Numbered from the stretch's first letter, positions 10,453-23,317 are shown. The stretch: DNA of 64,000 nt from Tricholomella constricta (GCA_013368375.1 JAACJP010000001.1:1922001-1986000); one strand, 5' to 3'. Numbers and translations are program-made. Notes: generated by a model from the letters alone, not told the origin.

Positions 10453-11917
10453 TCAAAGCCCTAAACCCTGCCCTTGGATTTTCTTGGTAATCCTGTCTTC
10501 CATCCAGGGCGCAATTGCCCACAGATCCACCCAAGTAAACGAGGCATATTGATTCCGTCCGGGGCCGACGACGAGATCCAAATCTTGTAAAGGCAGCCAA
10601 TCACCGGATAATTCGTGAGTGTGCGGACCGACGATTTGTGCGATGAGCCTGGAAGGGCTTGTAAGAGTGGGATGAAAGGGCTATGAGGTGCTCACATAAG
10701 ACCACCGACCCAACGAAGGCCTTCTTCCTCGACCTCGCCTGCGCCCAGCCATCGTTTATCACCGCCTCCTGGGGTATAGTAAGGGTAGTTGGCATGTGAT
10801 CGCGCAGGAAGTGGATGTGTTAGACGAATATACGTCTCGGGCGAAGGAACATAGGCTGGAGAATCGGGCCTCGTCATGGAGGAAAGCACATATGGAAATG
10901 GAATATCGTACTGTAAGCGGGCATGGTAATATTGTGCACAGGGTAGACGCCATGATCCTCGACGAGGATGCTCATACTAGAGACCGAGTGCCGTTGGGAT
11001 GCATCGTCCAGGCAGCCAGGACCGATGCCCGGAGGGTGCAAGAACATATGAGCGTTCGGATTAAAGGTCAGTGCACTTCGAGGCCGGTTGAGGGTACCAA
11101 ATGCAAGAATGCGGACGTCAGCCAACTCGACCACCAGCTGCTGTTTATTAGCAATGCATATTTGTTTTTATCATTGCGCGGTCGACAAACCCTGATCCGA
11201 GTCTCAAGGTGGGATAGGTTGCTTTGAAGTCTGAGATAGTATGAGGGCAGGGCCCTGCGCTCGGGTGATGAACGTACTTCATTTCATTGAATAGGACGAG
11301 GGGGTTGAAACTACGTGAGGTAATTTCGAGCTCATTCGCGGAGCCATTGCGATTCAAAACGATATATCTGTAACAGTGAGATGGCATCCAGTGAGAGATA
11401 GGAGGAAAACCAACTTGGTCCAGGATTCGTCGGCAGTGCAAGACGTTTCTCTGCGATGCGCAACTCGATGTAGCATCCTAATAGGGACATATGTAGTAGG
11501 ATCCAGCACATACACTCACGAGGCGGAGACTGACTTCAAAAAAACCTTCTTCCATGATCCATCCTTTTTCCATCTACGCCATCCTGGAAGAAACCGCCGG
11601 CGGAAACACTCCTCCCATTCCTCGGAGCTGAGGTTGGGAAGAGTCGCGTCGTAAAGGATGAAAGATGGCGACGCGAGACTCAGTATTTCGATCCAGTTCT
11701 GTCGTGGGACGGTGAAACGGACGCTGAGATTCTTTAGAGATTGTTCGTAGTTTTCTGAACGGAGGGCTCGGAGGATAGGCCGGCGCCAGGGGTTCAACGA
11801 AGGGTCGGACACGATGTTGTGAAGTCGCTTGGACAAACAGGATGCACTGATGAGAGACTCGAGGTCGAGTTCACCAAGGATCTCAGCAATGAGCTCGACA
11901 GGGAGGGATTCAAACAT
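10453..11917 (-). CDS. F-box domain protein (agaricomycete family)
   Basis: The N-terminus MFESLPVELIAEILGELDLE is a typical F-box: a leucine-rich LPxELxxxIL core followed by the LISASCLSKRLHNIV helix that would bind Skp1. Later exons give WKKVFLKS, then, after splicing, HRVAHRRETSCTADESWTK joined to YIVLNRNGSANELE and FNPLVLFNEMK. These are followed by VVELADVRILAFGTLNRPRS, YYTPGGGDKRWLGAGEVEEE, PLQDLDLVVGPGRN and a C-terminal WAIAPWMEDRITKKIQG ending at 10453. The blocks downstream of the F-box recur in a family of agaricomycete F-box proteins of unknown substrate. I infer an SCF ubiquitin-ligase adaptor. The start at 11917 is chosen because it sits directly on the F-box core; an in-frame upstream extension exists but looks non-coding. 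The exact C-terminus depends on whether a further intron near 10450-10380 is used. Confidence 0.7.
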
Positions 11918-12491
11918 GAGCAGTGGCAGTGAGACGGCCACGAGGCGCCAAGCACGCACAATTTCGGCGATCAATTTCTTAGTACCGCTGCAGTACATCC
12001 ATCCATCCTTCCATTCCGTCGCTCCTCCTTGAAACTGCCTCCAACTCAGAGCTGAGTGACCTGAGTCCCCCATCTACCTAAGTGTATGAACATCGGGTAT
12101 GGATGACGGTTGGATGACGGCAACGTAAATCTCATGAGAAGCGTGGAGCAGAGTGGCTCTTGCACCATTTTCGAATCCCTCGGTCACTGGCAACCATGAC
12201 TTCCTCATTTCATTTCCGCGGCGACTTTATATGCACATTGCTGTTGACTTGAGGAAATAAACAGGTATGCTGGAGTTCTGGTCCTACATCTGGCCTGTGG
12301 CGTCTCGAGATCTCCCAGCCACAAGGATAGAAATCCAAATCCGCGCTTTGGAGGCTGCAGTTCTATTTTAGAACTTTTAAACTTCGACTTCGCACGTTAA
12401 CGATGGGCTGGCCTGTGGGCTCCATTAAATTTTACATACTACTTACTGTCGACCACTACCTTCCGCGTCCCTCTTTCATATCCCCCTGCTC
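11918..12491. other. Divergent promoter region, F-box gene / GH16 gene
   Basis: This 574-base divergent intergenic region has no supported gene. I see no CACGTG site and no clear TATA box close to either start. Confidence 0.4.
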
Positions 12492-15083
12492 ATGGATTCC
12501 CCCCATCCGGCAGACTCACCAAAAAGTCCTCCATCAACCCCAGTTCGCAGCCTTCACCTCTCTGCAAGTTCCCCCTTCCTTTCCCCGTCTATTTCGTATG
12601 GGAAACTGTACCGAGAAAGCTGGGTCAGTGCTTTTGCGCCAAGTCTCATCCGCGGTGTCTTATCTTCCCACTAGACTGGCTCGGAAACCCCATACTCCTT
12701 CGATGGCTCGAGATTGAGCACCCTCAACGACAAGGCAAACTTCGCGTTGTTTTCCATTCATTTCTTCTGCTACTCATATTTATTGCTTCACCGGTCATTC
12801 AGTTTTCGCTCTCCCCCGATCCTCGATTGTGGGGCTCTGACTTGTCGACCGATCTCGTAGAAACCGACGACGAGATTCACAACCCCGATGTCCAGCAAGG
12901 GAAACTGGGGGACGCACATGACCTTTCATTCTCTCGGAGAGGAGTAGCCAACCTCGGGTGTCTGATTTTCCTCATCACAGGATTTTTGATGCTATTGTAA
13001 ATCCCGTTTGCCACTCTGGAGCATCATTCCATCTGATGACCTATTCCTAGCATTGGTTACCCCGTGATTTCGTATGCCCGCAAGCACAGAGGCATAGCGA
13101 ATGCGTTTAGTTTGGGCGGCATCAATTCGACTGGCCAGGTGTGTGCCGCAGCCGCTTCCTAACAAGTAGTTCAACCTTGATATATATATATATTAGGTGC
13201 CGTCCATGGGTAATTTTGGACTTATTGATCTTGACACGCCGGAAGACGCACATTTTAGGGACTCACGCAGAGATGGGTCTCGGTGGCAACTTGTTTTTTC
13301 AGATGAGTTCAACACAGACGGGCGGTCATTCTATCCCGGGGACGATCCCTACTGGGAGGCAGCCGACCTTCACTATTGGGTCAGTCTCTTTTGTGATCCT
13401 GGACAGGACTTCCGTCAGTTAAAGGCGATCACTATAGGCTACTAACAATCTAGAATGGTATGACCCCGCCGCTGTCACCACTGAAGACGGTGCCCTTGTC
13501 ATCACATTTTCTGAAATGCAAACACATGGACTGAACTATCAGGGAGGTGTGTAACATTCTACTTCCTGCCACAAATTCCGCTCACGACTTTCATAAAAGG
13601 CCTTATTTCGTCATGGTAATTGTACTGACGCCCCCCCATATGCTCTTTATTCATTAACCTTATATGCTTAGGAACAAGTTTTGCTTCACCGGTGGCATGA
13701 TCGAAACATCCGTCCAGCTTCCTGGAGCCAACAACATCGTGGGTATGTGGCCCGCAATATGGACCTTGGGTAACCTCGGTCGTGCAGGGTATGGCGCGAC
13801 GCTCGAGGGAATGGTGAGTTTCACCCGGATTATCTCTTCATTTATTCGGCTCAGGCGCTATTGAAGTGGCCATACACCTATGACGCGTGCGATGTCGGCA
13901 CAGCGCCGAACCAGACTTTGAATGGCGAGCCATACGCTGCCACCATCGATGGGGATCCAAGCTACGGCGACGCACTATCGTATCTTCCAGGACAACGACT
14001 ATCCCGGTGTACCTGTGCCGATGATACTTCCCACCCAGGACCCAAGCATACTGATGGTACATTTGTCGGTCGTGCTGCGCCCGAGATTGACGTCTTTGAA
14101 GCTCAGGTATGGAAGACAGGCCTTCGTTCCTCCGCTAATCAAGGTACTTTGCTCAACTCCACCGTCAGGTCACGGGGAAGCCGCTTCGAGGGCAGGTCTC
14201 TCAATCGGCGCAATTTGCGGTATGCGTTTAGCTCTGCCTCCTGCCTGAAAGCGCCCTCTCACGCACCCGCTTGGATAGCCCTTCAATCGCGCATGGATCT
14301 GGCAGAATACTTCAGACAACGAAATCATTGCCAACCCCGCGATTTCTGTACAAAACAATTTCGTCGGCAGCGCCACACAGCAGGCCAATTCCGTCGTCAC
14401 CGACACAAACCAGCAGTGTTACGAGTTAAACACACAGTGTTACTCCGTGTATGGGTTCGAGGTACGTACCAATACCTTGAGAAACATCACCTTGTTGACT
14501 CGACCGACGTCGCGTGTAGTATAAGCCGGGATATGATGACGCGGTGAGTATTTGCTCGTGTAGGCCGACTTCTGGATTCACTTAAATTGCGACAGTATAT
14601 CTCCTGGATATCTGAAAACTTAACCTCCTGGACAATGAACGCTCCTGGTGTTGGCCCGGACCCCTCTGTCAGCATTTCTTCGCGAGCAATATCCCAAGAG
14701 CCGATGGTTCGTTACACGACCGGTTCTTTTTATGTTTTCTCATCTTACTTGGCAACACGTCCGACAGTACCTGATCATCAACCTCGGCATGTCCAGAAAT
14801 TTTGGATATATTGACTTCGAACACCTGACCTTCCCTAACCATCTCCGAGTTGACTACATTCGAATATACCAACCCCCGGACGCGGTCAACATCGGATGCA
14901 GTCCTCCTGGATTTCCTACAGAGGCCTACATTAACAAGTTGGTGCAGACCACTGTCAATAGCGTCATCTAATAGGTCCTATGCTTACAGGTACATGGACG
15001 CGTACACAAATGCTAATCTCACCACCTGGAGGGGAGATTATGGTCAACCATTCCCCAAAAACTCCTTTATCGAATCCTGCTGA
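12492..15083 (+). CDS. GH16 beta-glucan synthesis protein, KRE6/SKN1 family
   Basis: The product resembles fungal Kre6/Skn1, type II membrane proteins needed for beta-1,6-glucan of the cell wall. A membrane segment (VVFHSFLLLLIFIASPVIQF) precedes the family signature FSLSPDPRLWGSDL and a second hydrophobic run (LGCLIFLITGFLML). The lumenal GH16 domain follows: WQLVFSDEFNTDGRSFYPGD, DDPYWEAADLHYW, SSWNKFCFTGGMIETSVQLP, GMWPAIWTLGNLGRAGYGA, a cysteine pair near PYTYDACDVG, and the catalytic-type motif APEIDVFEAQ. The last exon begins after an intron at INK|YMDAYTNANLTTW and ends FIESC. About eight introns are visible, one with a TATATATA tract. The 5' end is uncertain: MDSPHPADSPKS at 12492 must be spliced before DWLGNPILLRW, and the best donor (GTGCTT) is weak. 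Confidence 0.85.
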
Positions 15084-15510
15084 CCGCTGTCGGTTTATAC
15101 CTATATTCTGATCTTGCTGCTCTCGCTCGCCCAAGGGCCCTAGTCTCTGATTGATTTTAACAGACCTTTTTCGGGCTTTTAATTATGTATTTCAGTGAGC
15201 CACTTTTTGGCATATCGACGACGCTTGATTTTTGTTATAGTATTGTCCTTAGCCCCGTCTGGAGGTCAGAACACATATACCATATATATATTATATCCAC
15301 AGACCTTGGTTGCTTTTGATTTTCAAGTTACCTCTGACATTTTATGTACGAGTAGACGCTGCATTTGGACTTCATCAATACATTGAACATTCAACTTCGA
15401 CATGCCAAGTACAGAAAAAACAGAGAATTGAATATATTGGAAGATAATTGGCAAGATCCTTCCAGGAAAGATGATACACAAATGAACTACAGGCTACAGC
15501 ACTAGTGATA
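15084..15510. other. Convergent 3' flanks, GH16 / haspin
   Basis: AT-rich spacer between two convergent stop codons; it probably holds both 3' UTRs. No gene is seen. Confidence 0.5.
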
Positions 15511-18201
15511 TCACACTGTCGCTTGGACCCACCCCTTCTTAACAGCGTACACTACGATTTCACCAGCACACGCTGGGCTCATCGACATCGGCTTGGGAGG
15601 CAAGGGTGCCTGCGCTTTCCTCCTTCCTTTACCTTTCGGTTGCTTTGGAGCGGGTGCAAAGGCAGAGACACAGGTGTAAAGCCAGCGCTCGATGTCAACG
15701 AGAGAATTGTAACAATCCTTCTCCGTGAAGGCCGCGGTGTCGGGGGTTGGGGAGGCTCGGGTAGTGGAAGGGGGTTTCAGGCGTTTCGAATGGAGAAGTT
15801 TCACAACCAGGTAATGGAGCCACTGATGTGCGCGGGTTAATGGGGCCTCATAGAATTAACGGTGACACATACCATAACGTTTGTGAAAGGTTTGAACTCC
15901 TCCCATGCACCGCCATTATGCTCCTTCATCATGCGGTACACGTCAAACTGATAGTCGCCTGTGCAGAAGCAGAGTGATTAGCCTCACACGGATGACCCAG
16001 AGTAATAGTGTTGATTTACCTTCGCCCATGAATACCTCGTCTTCGAATGGCGTCCAATGAACCATTTCTCCGCCATCCCCATCTCCAGCGTCCATCCTCG
16101 AGAGGCCGAGATCGATCAGTGTCGCACGCACACCGTGAACTGGAGCGTCCATGAAAACGCGAGACGAGCCTGCACCTGATCTTGTGTTTTGGTTTCGCGC
16201 ACGAAGCGGAAGTGCATCCGGCATTGGCAAGTCCTTCACTAATATCTGGCCTACATGAAGATCTCGATGCTAGCCAGCGCACGATCATGATCAGAAGAAG
16301 GCAACACACGATTGGAGAAGGGCTTACCTCAAAAGATACCAGCTGCTCCGCATGTGCTAGGGATTTTGCGACTTGCCAGAAAAGGCTACATGCCTGCCTC
16401 CAACCCATCTTGCTAGCGTTGACAAATTTGTATGCCTCGAGGTCGGGGCCGCCATTGGGAAGAACAATGATCGTGTACACTTGCGAAACGAGGAAGGTGT
16501 CTGGCAGTACGCGTTCATACTTGAGCTTCCAATTAATTGTGCTAATGACGTACCAGGCCGTACACTCTCGGAGCCTTTATTGGCGTGGTATTCATCCCAG
16601 AGGCGTAACAGAACCTCAGGGTATTTGCCTCGCACAACGTACGCCTTCAGAAGCTTTACAAATCCATCGCACACCTCTCCCATTGCGTGTGTCACAATCA
16701 CCTCCTTTAATACGTCCTTCGCATCGCTCGGCGCTGGCCCGTCTTCTTCTTCCCCATCCTCGTTATATCGCACATTTGTCTTGATGTGACCGAGGGCCGC
16801 GTTTTCACCAGATTCATCCCTCAAAGGGATAACCTTGAGCACCACGTCTCCGATCCCGAACACCTCAGAATAACTCGCCTCTCCGATCTTTCTAAATCGA
16901 AGATCGGTCGGCTGGCTGCCCTCCAATTGAGCAACAGGGTCGTAAGGAAATGTTTCGATGAAGGACGAGAAGTCAATTGGCCCGCAGGCTGACTGACCGC
17001 ACTCCTCCAACAGCGGCCTGAGATATTCTGGGATCTCTGGCTCAGGAAGATACGACGCGCTTAAACTTGATGAAGCCCCGATGCTTAGTTGCTCGAAGTT
17101 GAGGGATAAATCGAGGTCGTCTGTTGATGTAAATGGGGACGGCGGAGACGGAGGGTCGAAAGGATTTCCGAGACCATGACGTCGGATGGGAGTAAGTTGA
17201 CGGGGTCGTGCTACCGGGGATGGAATGTGCTGATAACGTAGGGGTGGAACTAACTCAAATACGGGAGGAGGCGAAGGGGCCTTTGGCGGTACCGACGGTT
17301 TCTTCTTGATAGGATAAGGGGAAGGAGGGATGACAATCTCGAACATCGCGCGCGACGGACCAGCCTTTGATGTAAACGAAGCGCTTGGTCGTGAACTTGT
17401 GGGCGCTTTCAAGCTGCGTTTCAGAGGAGGCAAAGGGACATCGTCCTCTGATGCAGATTCATCGGAGTATACTGTGAGAACCGCGCGCCTGGTAGGCCGC
17501 TTTGGCTGCTTCAGTAGATCCACGACCTTCTCCTTTTCAGCCTCGTCCACGAGATGAACACTTTGTTTGCGCCGGGACGCGAGTCGTTTCGACGGCTTTA
17601 GAATGGCCTGGTTTATAGGATTGGAATCGACATCCGTCCGTGATACCCTCCTCTCCTGCTTCACGGTCTTTCCTGTGTCATCCAGAATGATGATATCCAC
17701 ATCAACGAAGGGTGAGAATAGTTTGTTCGGTTTGAGAGGTGTTTCCTTCGCGCCTGGGACCCTTGTACCGCGCGCCTTTCCAGTAATTGCGGGAGATCCT
17801 GGAGCGTTGAGGCTGAAGTCAGCCAGTGGAGCGCGTGAAGCAGTTGTGATGTCGGGCTTTTTCGCTATCAGAGCCTTTGGCTTGGGGCTGGGCAATTCTC
17901 CCTTGTGGACTTCGGCGTCAAAGATCTGAGCAGCGCGAGTACGCTTCTTCATTGGAGAAAGAGCTGGAGAAAGCCGCTTCTTCTTATGCATGTGTACCAC
18001 CTTCGGAGAGGGTGTCCTCGACTTCGTATGTGCAATGTGTTCACGTTTCTTCATTCTAGACGCGATGGGGGCTCGGGGAGCAGGCTCTATGTCATCGAAA
18101 ATACTGGAGAGAGGTTTCCTCTCTCTTTCGTCGGTAACATTGACGATGCGTTTATTACGCTTCCCATAGGAGTAGATCTGCTTCGTCCTGGTTCCGAGCA
18201 T
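15511..18201 (-). CDS. Haspin-type histone H3 Thr3 protein kinase
   Basis: A long basic, disordered N-terminus (MLGTRTKQIYSYGKRNKRIV through about residue 370) precedes a haspin kinase fold. Visible kinase elements are the glycine-loop region RFRKIGEASYSEVFGIG, the lysine strand VVLKVIPLR, the helix-C region KDVLKEVIVTHAMGEVCDGF, the hinge TIIVLPNGGPDLEAYKF, the catalytic loop HRDLHVGQILVKDLP (spliced across an intron), and LIDLGLSRM in place of DFG, as expected for haspins. The C-terminal lobe contains FMGEGDYQFDVYRMM and the gene ends KKGWVQATV. Haspin phosphorylates histone H3 at Thr3 to place the chromosomal passenger complex at centromeres in mitosis. The catalytic-loop asparagine of ordinary kinases is Gln here. 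It is divergent from PSF2 with 263 bp between starts. Confidence 0.9.
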
Positions 18202-18377
18202 GATGGCAAGAGTCAGTGCAGAGCAGTACGATCACTGTCAAGTGCAAAGTTTTTGTGAAAGAGTGAGAATGTCGTCGCAGGGATGGTGGGGAGTAGTAGA
18301 GAGAGACGAAGGCACGACCGCGAAAGTGCAGTGAAAGTGCAGTTCTATTTTGGGAATCAACCAAAGACGCGACATGT

Positions 18378-18383
18378 CACGTG
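18378..18383. promoter_or_regulatory. CACGTG E-box in haspin/PSF2 divergent promoter
   Basis: A palindromic bHLH-type site lies between two divergent starts. CACGTG is bound in fungi by Cbf1/Pho4-like bHLH factors; binding here is inferred. Confidence 0.4.
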
Positions 18384-18464
18384 GGCATGTCACTGGTATA
18401 CAGCGTCAAATAGGCCATTAACGCGTCTCGTGTAGCACAAGTCTAGCTCGCCGCCACTACCATC

Positions 18465-19234
18465 ATGGCTCTCCCTGAAAGCCTCCGTATGTCCATCACG
18501 CCACCCGAACTCGAGCTTATCTCGTCACAGCAACTCCTTGAAATCGTCCCCTTGATCTCAATGGAAAGGACCGCGTTCATCTCGGTACATCTCTTTCCTG
18601 CCCACCATAGCTGCTATAGCTCAAGACCCTCAGGGCGCATATGGACCCCTACGGCCCCCTAACAAGGCCATTGTTCCAATATGGATGGCTGTGAACCTTA
18701 AATCGAAGAAGAAATGTCATATCGTCGCGCCGGCATGGTTGAATGTCGGTACGTATGACCTGCCTTTCTCAAGATACCAATTGACATTGAAGCATTTCAA
18801 GACTTCCTCCAGGACCGGTTAAACTACGAAACATCCAAACCTGGCTTCAGCGACCTTCCTTTTCGTTTTATGGAGATCTCCAAGGTCCTGCTTGATGTGT
18901 GCGTAACATTACGATATATTTCTCGCCTTTGATGGCATCGTAACGTCTCGAAAAGCGCATCAGATGACCTCGAGGATCCAGACAAGCTACGGTCCCTCCT
19001 CAAGGACCTTCGCGAAGCCAGACAAGCAAAGAGTCGAGACGGTCTCAAACGCCTTGACCACAGCGAACTCAGTGTACGCGTTTCTCTCCCCCATCGCAGC
19101 GTGGCGCTCATGGGCAATTTTTTACTTGATAGCTTCCAAATCTGAGTTCCATGGAGATCAACGAGATTCGACCATTTTTCGTCCAGTCTATGCATATGTT
19201 AACTCAACTTGTACGCGAACCATCGGCAGCCTAG
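18465..19234 (+). CDS. PSF2: DNA replication GINS complex subunit PSF2
   Basis: Five exons give a protein of about 190 residues, the usual PSF2 size. It begins MALPESLRMSITPPELELIS and continues GPYGPLRPPNKAIVPIWMAV, then NLKSKKKCHIVAPAWLNV, DFLQDRLNYETSKPGFSDLP, FRFMEISKVLLDV, then LEDPDKLRSLLKDLREARQA, KSRDGLKRLD, and EINEIRPFFVQSMHML before the stop. The P.WLN.. segment followed by a helix with RF.EISK.LLD is characteristic of Psf2. GINS (Sld5, Psf1-3) joins MCM2-7 and Cdc45 to form the active replicative helicase in the nucleus. The gene is divergent from the mitotic kinase haspin, so both cell-cycle genes share one promoter region. Stop TAG is at 19232-19234. Confidence 0.93.
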
Positions 19235-19456
19235 AAATCATTGGGATGGTCCCTCTTACTCTTGCATCCACGTCAGCAATGTATTTTTCTCATCAGCATT
19301 TCATCGTAATCATAACCACGTACAATTTCTACCCCATACAAGCACCGATACCCAAAGCTAGTAAATAAGTACAAGTACGTGACAAGAATCGTACTTCGCA
19401 TCCAAGTCCTATATCGTTGCGTAAGATAGTCGTCGTGTCCATTGGCCTACCCACCC

Positions 19457-22400
19457 TTAACCATCCAGTTTCTTGAGCAGCCGCGCCAGCTGTTCCTTCA
19501 CATCCTGGATTTCCTTGATAATAGTCGCCTCGCTCGACTATCTCATTGTCAGCATTCAACTTCCCAAGCAAGGTTCAAAGGCACCGACCTGTTGGGTATT
19601 CGGGAACACCTTGATTAAGTCCTCGAATGGCACCCTGCTGATCTTCATCCCGGTGGACTCGAACCCATTGACATCAGGATCTCTGGTCTCGGGATAGTCA
19701 GCAGCACCCTCATCATCGCCCCTAAGCCAGTTGTTCATCCAGGTGTGCCTGTGCCTATCAAAGGTCGCTTCGTAGAAGGCGATCAAGGACAAGGGTATGA
19801 GGAATATGGTGACCATGACATATCGGTTGAGCTGTGTTCCAAGTGATATCAGTGTTGACGAAGAGATAGAGCGACGTATGTTTGGACCTTGGCGTATGTT
19901 TTCATACTGAGTCGGAACTTCGGGAAGAATCTGGGGGTAAGGTTAAGGGAGACATGAAAGAATATGGCATGAAGGGAACATACTCGAAGGGTGCGACGAG
20001 GAATATCTCGATAAGATTGAACGGTGCAGGGTAAACAAACGTGTCCGGAGCCCTGATCATGCCGACTGTCTTGCTCGCAAAGAAGGCCAGATATTGGGCT
20101 TCGGCATCCTCGATGACCTGACATAAGTACAGTCAGCAAAAGGAACACAAAAGACGACTTGAATGGACTAACGTCCGAATATGCAGACGAGAACAAGGAG
20201 ATGAGGACGTTGAGCAAGACAATCGCAGTTACAGTATTCCACCTGCCATAATGTCAAGCGCAATTCGTTGTATGCAGTGCACTCCACTTACAGGTAGTAC
20301 AGCATGAGGCCAGGTGGACTGTAGCAATTTCGATGAGGTACGGTTGTAGGAACATAGATAAAAAAACATACCTTCCAGAATATTTCCCATAATCAGGCGA
20401 TCTGTATTGCGTGGAAGAAGAATAACACGGCAAACATCACATCAAAGCTCACTGTAACAACGCTTGAACCAGTAGGTGGACCACCTGGTTAAGGCGATGC
20501 GTCAGTTATGTCCCAATCACAATTGAACGTGCATACCACAGAAGGACCTTCAGTTGAACCATCAGCAGCGTCCAACGCGAATAATCCCTGAGCGAATCCA
20601 ATCGCAAGTACAGATAGAAGCTGTTTCCCCATTGGTATCAACAATTTGAGTTGAAGGCAAGTGACAAACCGCAAAGAATATGCCTGATTCCTTTAACATG
20701 CGCGCCACACAAATTTGCATGGTACCGATATATCTGCGTTCGAGAAGATTGGGGTAAGTGATGTATAACGAGTGCGCGCTTATTGAAACTTCACTTGTAG
20801 CCGTCGAAAACCGTTATGAGTTCTGACGTTCAGGTAAAATCAGAAACAATTTTTGACGACATCTAGCAGATAACTTACTCATCCTTTGAACGTTGGAATT
20901 TTCCTTTCATAAATGGAAAGAGTAGGTCGGAATTCGACGACAGACGCACCAAATGAAAGGCGAAACAAAACTCAGAACCTGGAAGCTCCGGAGCCGCATG
21001 ATCGCGATGTCATCCCCCGTAGCCGTGAGACCAATAATACGCAAGGCGAAGGCGGCAACTAGAAGAGAATCGGTAATAAAAGCAATGACGTTCCAGAACG
21101 TGAATGCCCGCCAGGTGGAGAACCGCAGGAGGGAGTAGAACTAGAAGGGGCATAAGATTGATGCCAACCAGACGAGAAATTGATGATTCCTACTTTGTGC
21201 AGGTCTGTCGCAAGAACCAATCAGAAGGTCAATCATCGGTCGTAATAAAGTTTGACCTGCCTTCAACGGCGAATGAAAGGGCCATAGTGTAGAGAACAAC
21301 CTCCCATTCGTCCAGTGAATCACCTAATCGTTCGAGGGGCTCGCGGACTGTTCAATCGATCAGGAAAGAAGATATCTCGAGTAGTTTCACATTGTATACC
21401 TGCTTGCGAATATGCCACGAGGAAGAAAAACCAGATGACAATACGGAAAATATTCTGATACCTAGAAGCATGTCAGACACGAATGCACAAGGTAAGGCGA
21501 ATTATAAACCTTGGGACATTCAGCCTTGAGGCATCCAAGTGACCCCAAAAAGTGTGTTCGCGAGTGTCAGCATATGGAACGTCTTTGGACGATGATTAGG
21601 ACGACTATTGGCCTTTGTATGTGAACAGTAGTACATGAAACTTACAATCAATGTCGTGATTGGCATTATTCTTCTGAATGAGCTCGCCTGTCCATAAAGC
21701 GTTTACAACTAGAAAAAGGTTAATGCATCACGTTTAGAGAACAAAGAACAACGAATGGTACCCTCTTGAGCCTCGCTCGAGGACAGAAATATGGAGCTAA
21801 TCACCAAATTAATAACATGAGTTCCAGGGGGAAAAGGCGCGTACCAATGAGAGTCGATGGCTTGCTCCAGTGCGCTTGACATGTCGCTCTCGTCGCCGTC
21901 GACTTGACGATGCTGGAATCGAGACGACATGATCACGGTCAGCCTATCCGGGGGAGATAGATGCACAATTCTGCGCGCAAGAACTTCGCAGGCAATGGCT
22001 AGGAACAGAATGTGAATTTTCAGCAACTTTTAGTCGCGTCGAAAGAAAACCAACAGACGTGCCTCGTCCGATGTTTTCGCCGTAGTCTGCTGGATTATGG
22101 TTGGCATCCCACATGAACTCTGCTCTAGCGCGAAGAAGACAGTAGGGCAACTGCAGGGTCATATTAGGTGAACTTCTAATATTTGTCTCGCCTCGCAAAC
22201 GTACTGCATCAGTGAAATCCCCCGCAGCGGCCTTGTAAGCCGAGATAACCTGAGGAGTGATGACTCTGCTTGTGGGATCATTGATACTGGCAGGATCTAC
22301 TTCCAGAGGAAGCAGGGTGAGAGTCAAGGCGCGTAAGCGCTTCACGAGCTCTGCGTGAGGCTTGTGTTAAGCCGAAGTGAAGAATTAGGAGCTTTATGCA

Positions 22401-22497
22401 TACTGGTCAAAGTATCGGGCGACGGTTTCGCAGATTTAACGGAAAGCAAAGAGGCTCGTTCTCCATTTTCTGGAGCAACATCCAGAAAGCCTGACAT
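19457..22497 (-). CDS. YVC1: Vacuolar TRP-type calcium/cation channel YVC1
   Basis: The start MSGFLDVAPENGERASLLSV at 22497 leads, after an intron, to VKRLRALTLTLLPLEVDP. A family-typical block follows: VISAYKAAAGDFTDAVRLRG, LPYCLLRARAEFMWDANHNP and ADYGENIGRG, then CEVLARRIVHLSPPDRLTVI. The middle (about 21700-19850) carries several short exons with hydrophobic helices, consistent with a six-helix channel core. The cytosolic tail includes NNWLRGDDEGAADYPETRDP and ends in a coiled-coil-like ATIIKEIQDVKEQLARLLKK before the stop at 19457. In yeast Yvc1 releases Ca2+ from the vacuole on osmotic shock. The gene has many introns and individual membrane exons are approximate. It is divergent from ARPC3 with only 106 bp between start codons. 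Confidence 0.85.
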
Positions 22498-22603
22498 GGT
22501 GGGCAGGACCGTTTCCTTAGGCAGACAATTTCAACGTAACAAGACGGACGTCATACAGGCCTATGCCAAGCAATGGTAAACAACCACTTTGTAGCGTACC
22601 ATT

Positions 22604-23317
22604 ATGCCCGTAAGTTGCAGGACAGCATCCCTGCTCACAGTGCTCACAATCATCTCCAGGCATACCACTCGTCCTTCAATGAAGAGCCGGACGCTCGCCA
22701 GGTCGGAAACTTATCCATCCTCCCGATAAAAACGAGGATACGCGGTCCCGCACCCCAAGGTGCGTTCAGCACACCGCTGCGGAGGGCATTTCTGCAATAA
22801 CCACCCATGGCTCACCTCTAGCTGACCCCTCACAACCCGATATAATTGACGAAACCCTTGATCTCTTCCGTGCCAACTCCCTCTTCCGAAACTTCGAGAT
22901 CAAAGGCCCTGCGGACCGCACACTTATCGTTCTCATCCTCTTCGTGTCCGATTGCCTTGCGAAACTAGGAACTGCGCGTACAGTACCCACCCAGCTTGAA
23001 GCATCGAAATTGCTCAACACCCTATCGGTGGAATCCTTCCCAATCCCTGGGGATGCCAACTTCGCTCTCAACGCACACTATGCCCCACCCGCCAGTCGTT
23101 CTGATGGCGGTGAGTGTCCGCGCTATGTTTTACGCATCTTCAAATATATAACGCATCTCGTTCTTTAGATTACCTAAGGCAATATCTTACTCAGGTGCGC
23201 CAGGAGTTAGCTGCGCGCTTGGTCGAGCGGTTATACGCCGATGGAACGGGCAAGCCAAGCAAGTGGTGGATGTCTTTCCAGAAGCGACGATTCATGAACA
23301 GAAGTCTTGGTAACTGA
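22604..23317 (+). CDS. ARPC3: Arp2/3 complex subunit 3 (p21-Arc)
   Basis: The coding sequence starts with a six-base exon, ATGCCC (22604-22609), followed by a GTAAGT donor. Exon 2 begins at 22660, giving MPAYHSSFNEEPDARQVGNL, which matches the invariant MPAYHS start of this family. Then come LSILPIKTRIRGPAP, PDIIDETLDLFRANSLFRNF, EIKGPADRTLIVLILFVSDC, FPIPGDANFALNAHYAPP, YLRQYLTQVRQELAARLVER and the C-terminal PSKWWMSFQKRRFMNRSL. Size is about 180 residues, as usual. It forms part of the Arp2/3 actin-nucleating complex at endocytic patches. Its stop lies 67 bp from the NOB1 stop, so the 3' ends probably overlap as antisense transcripts. Confidence 0.95.
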
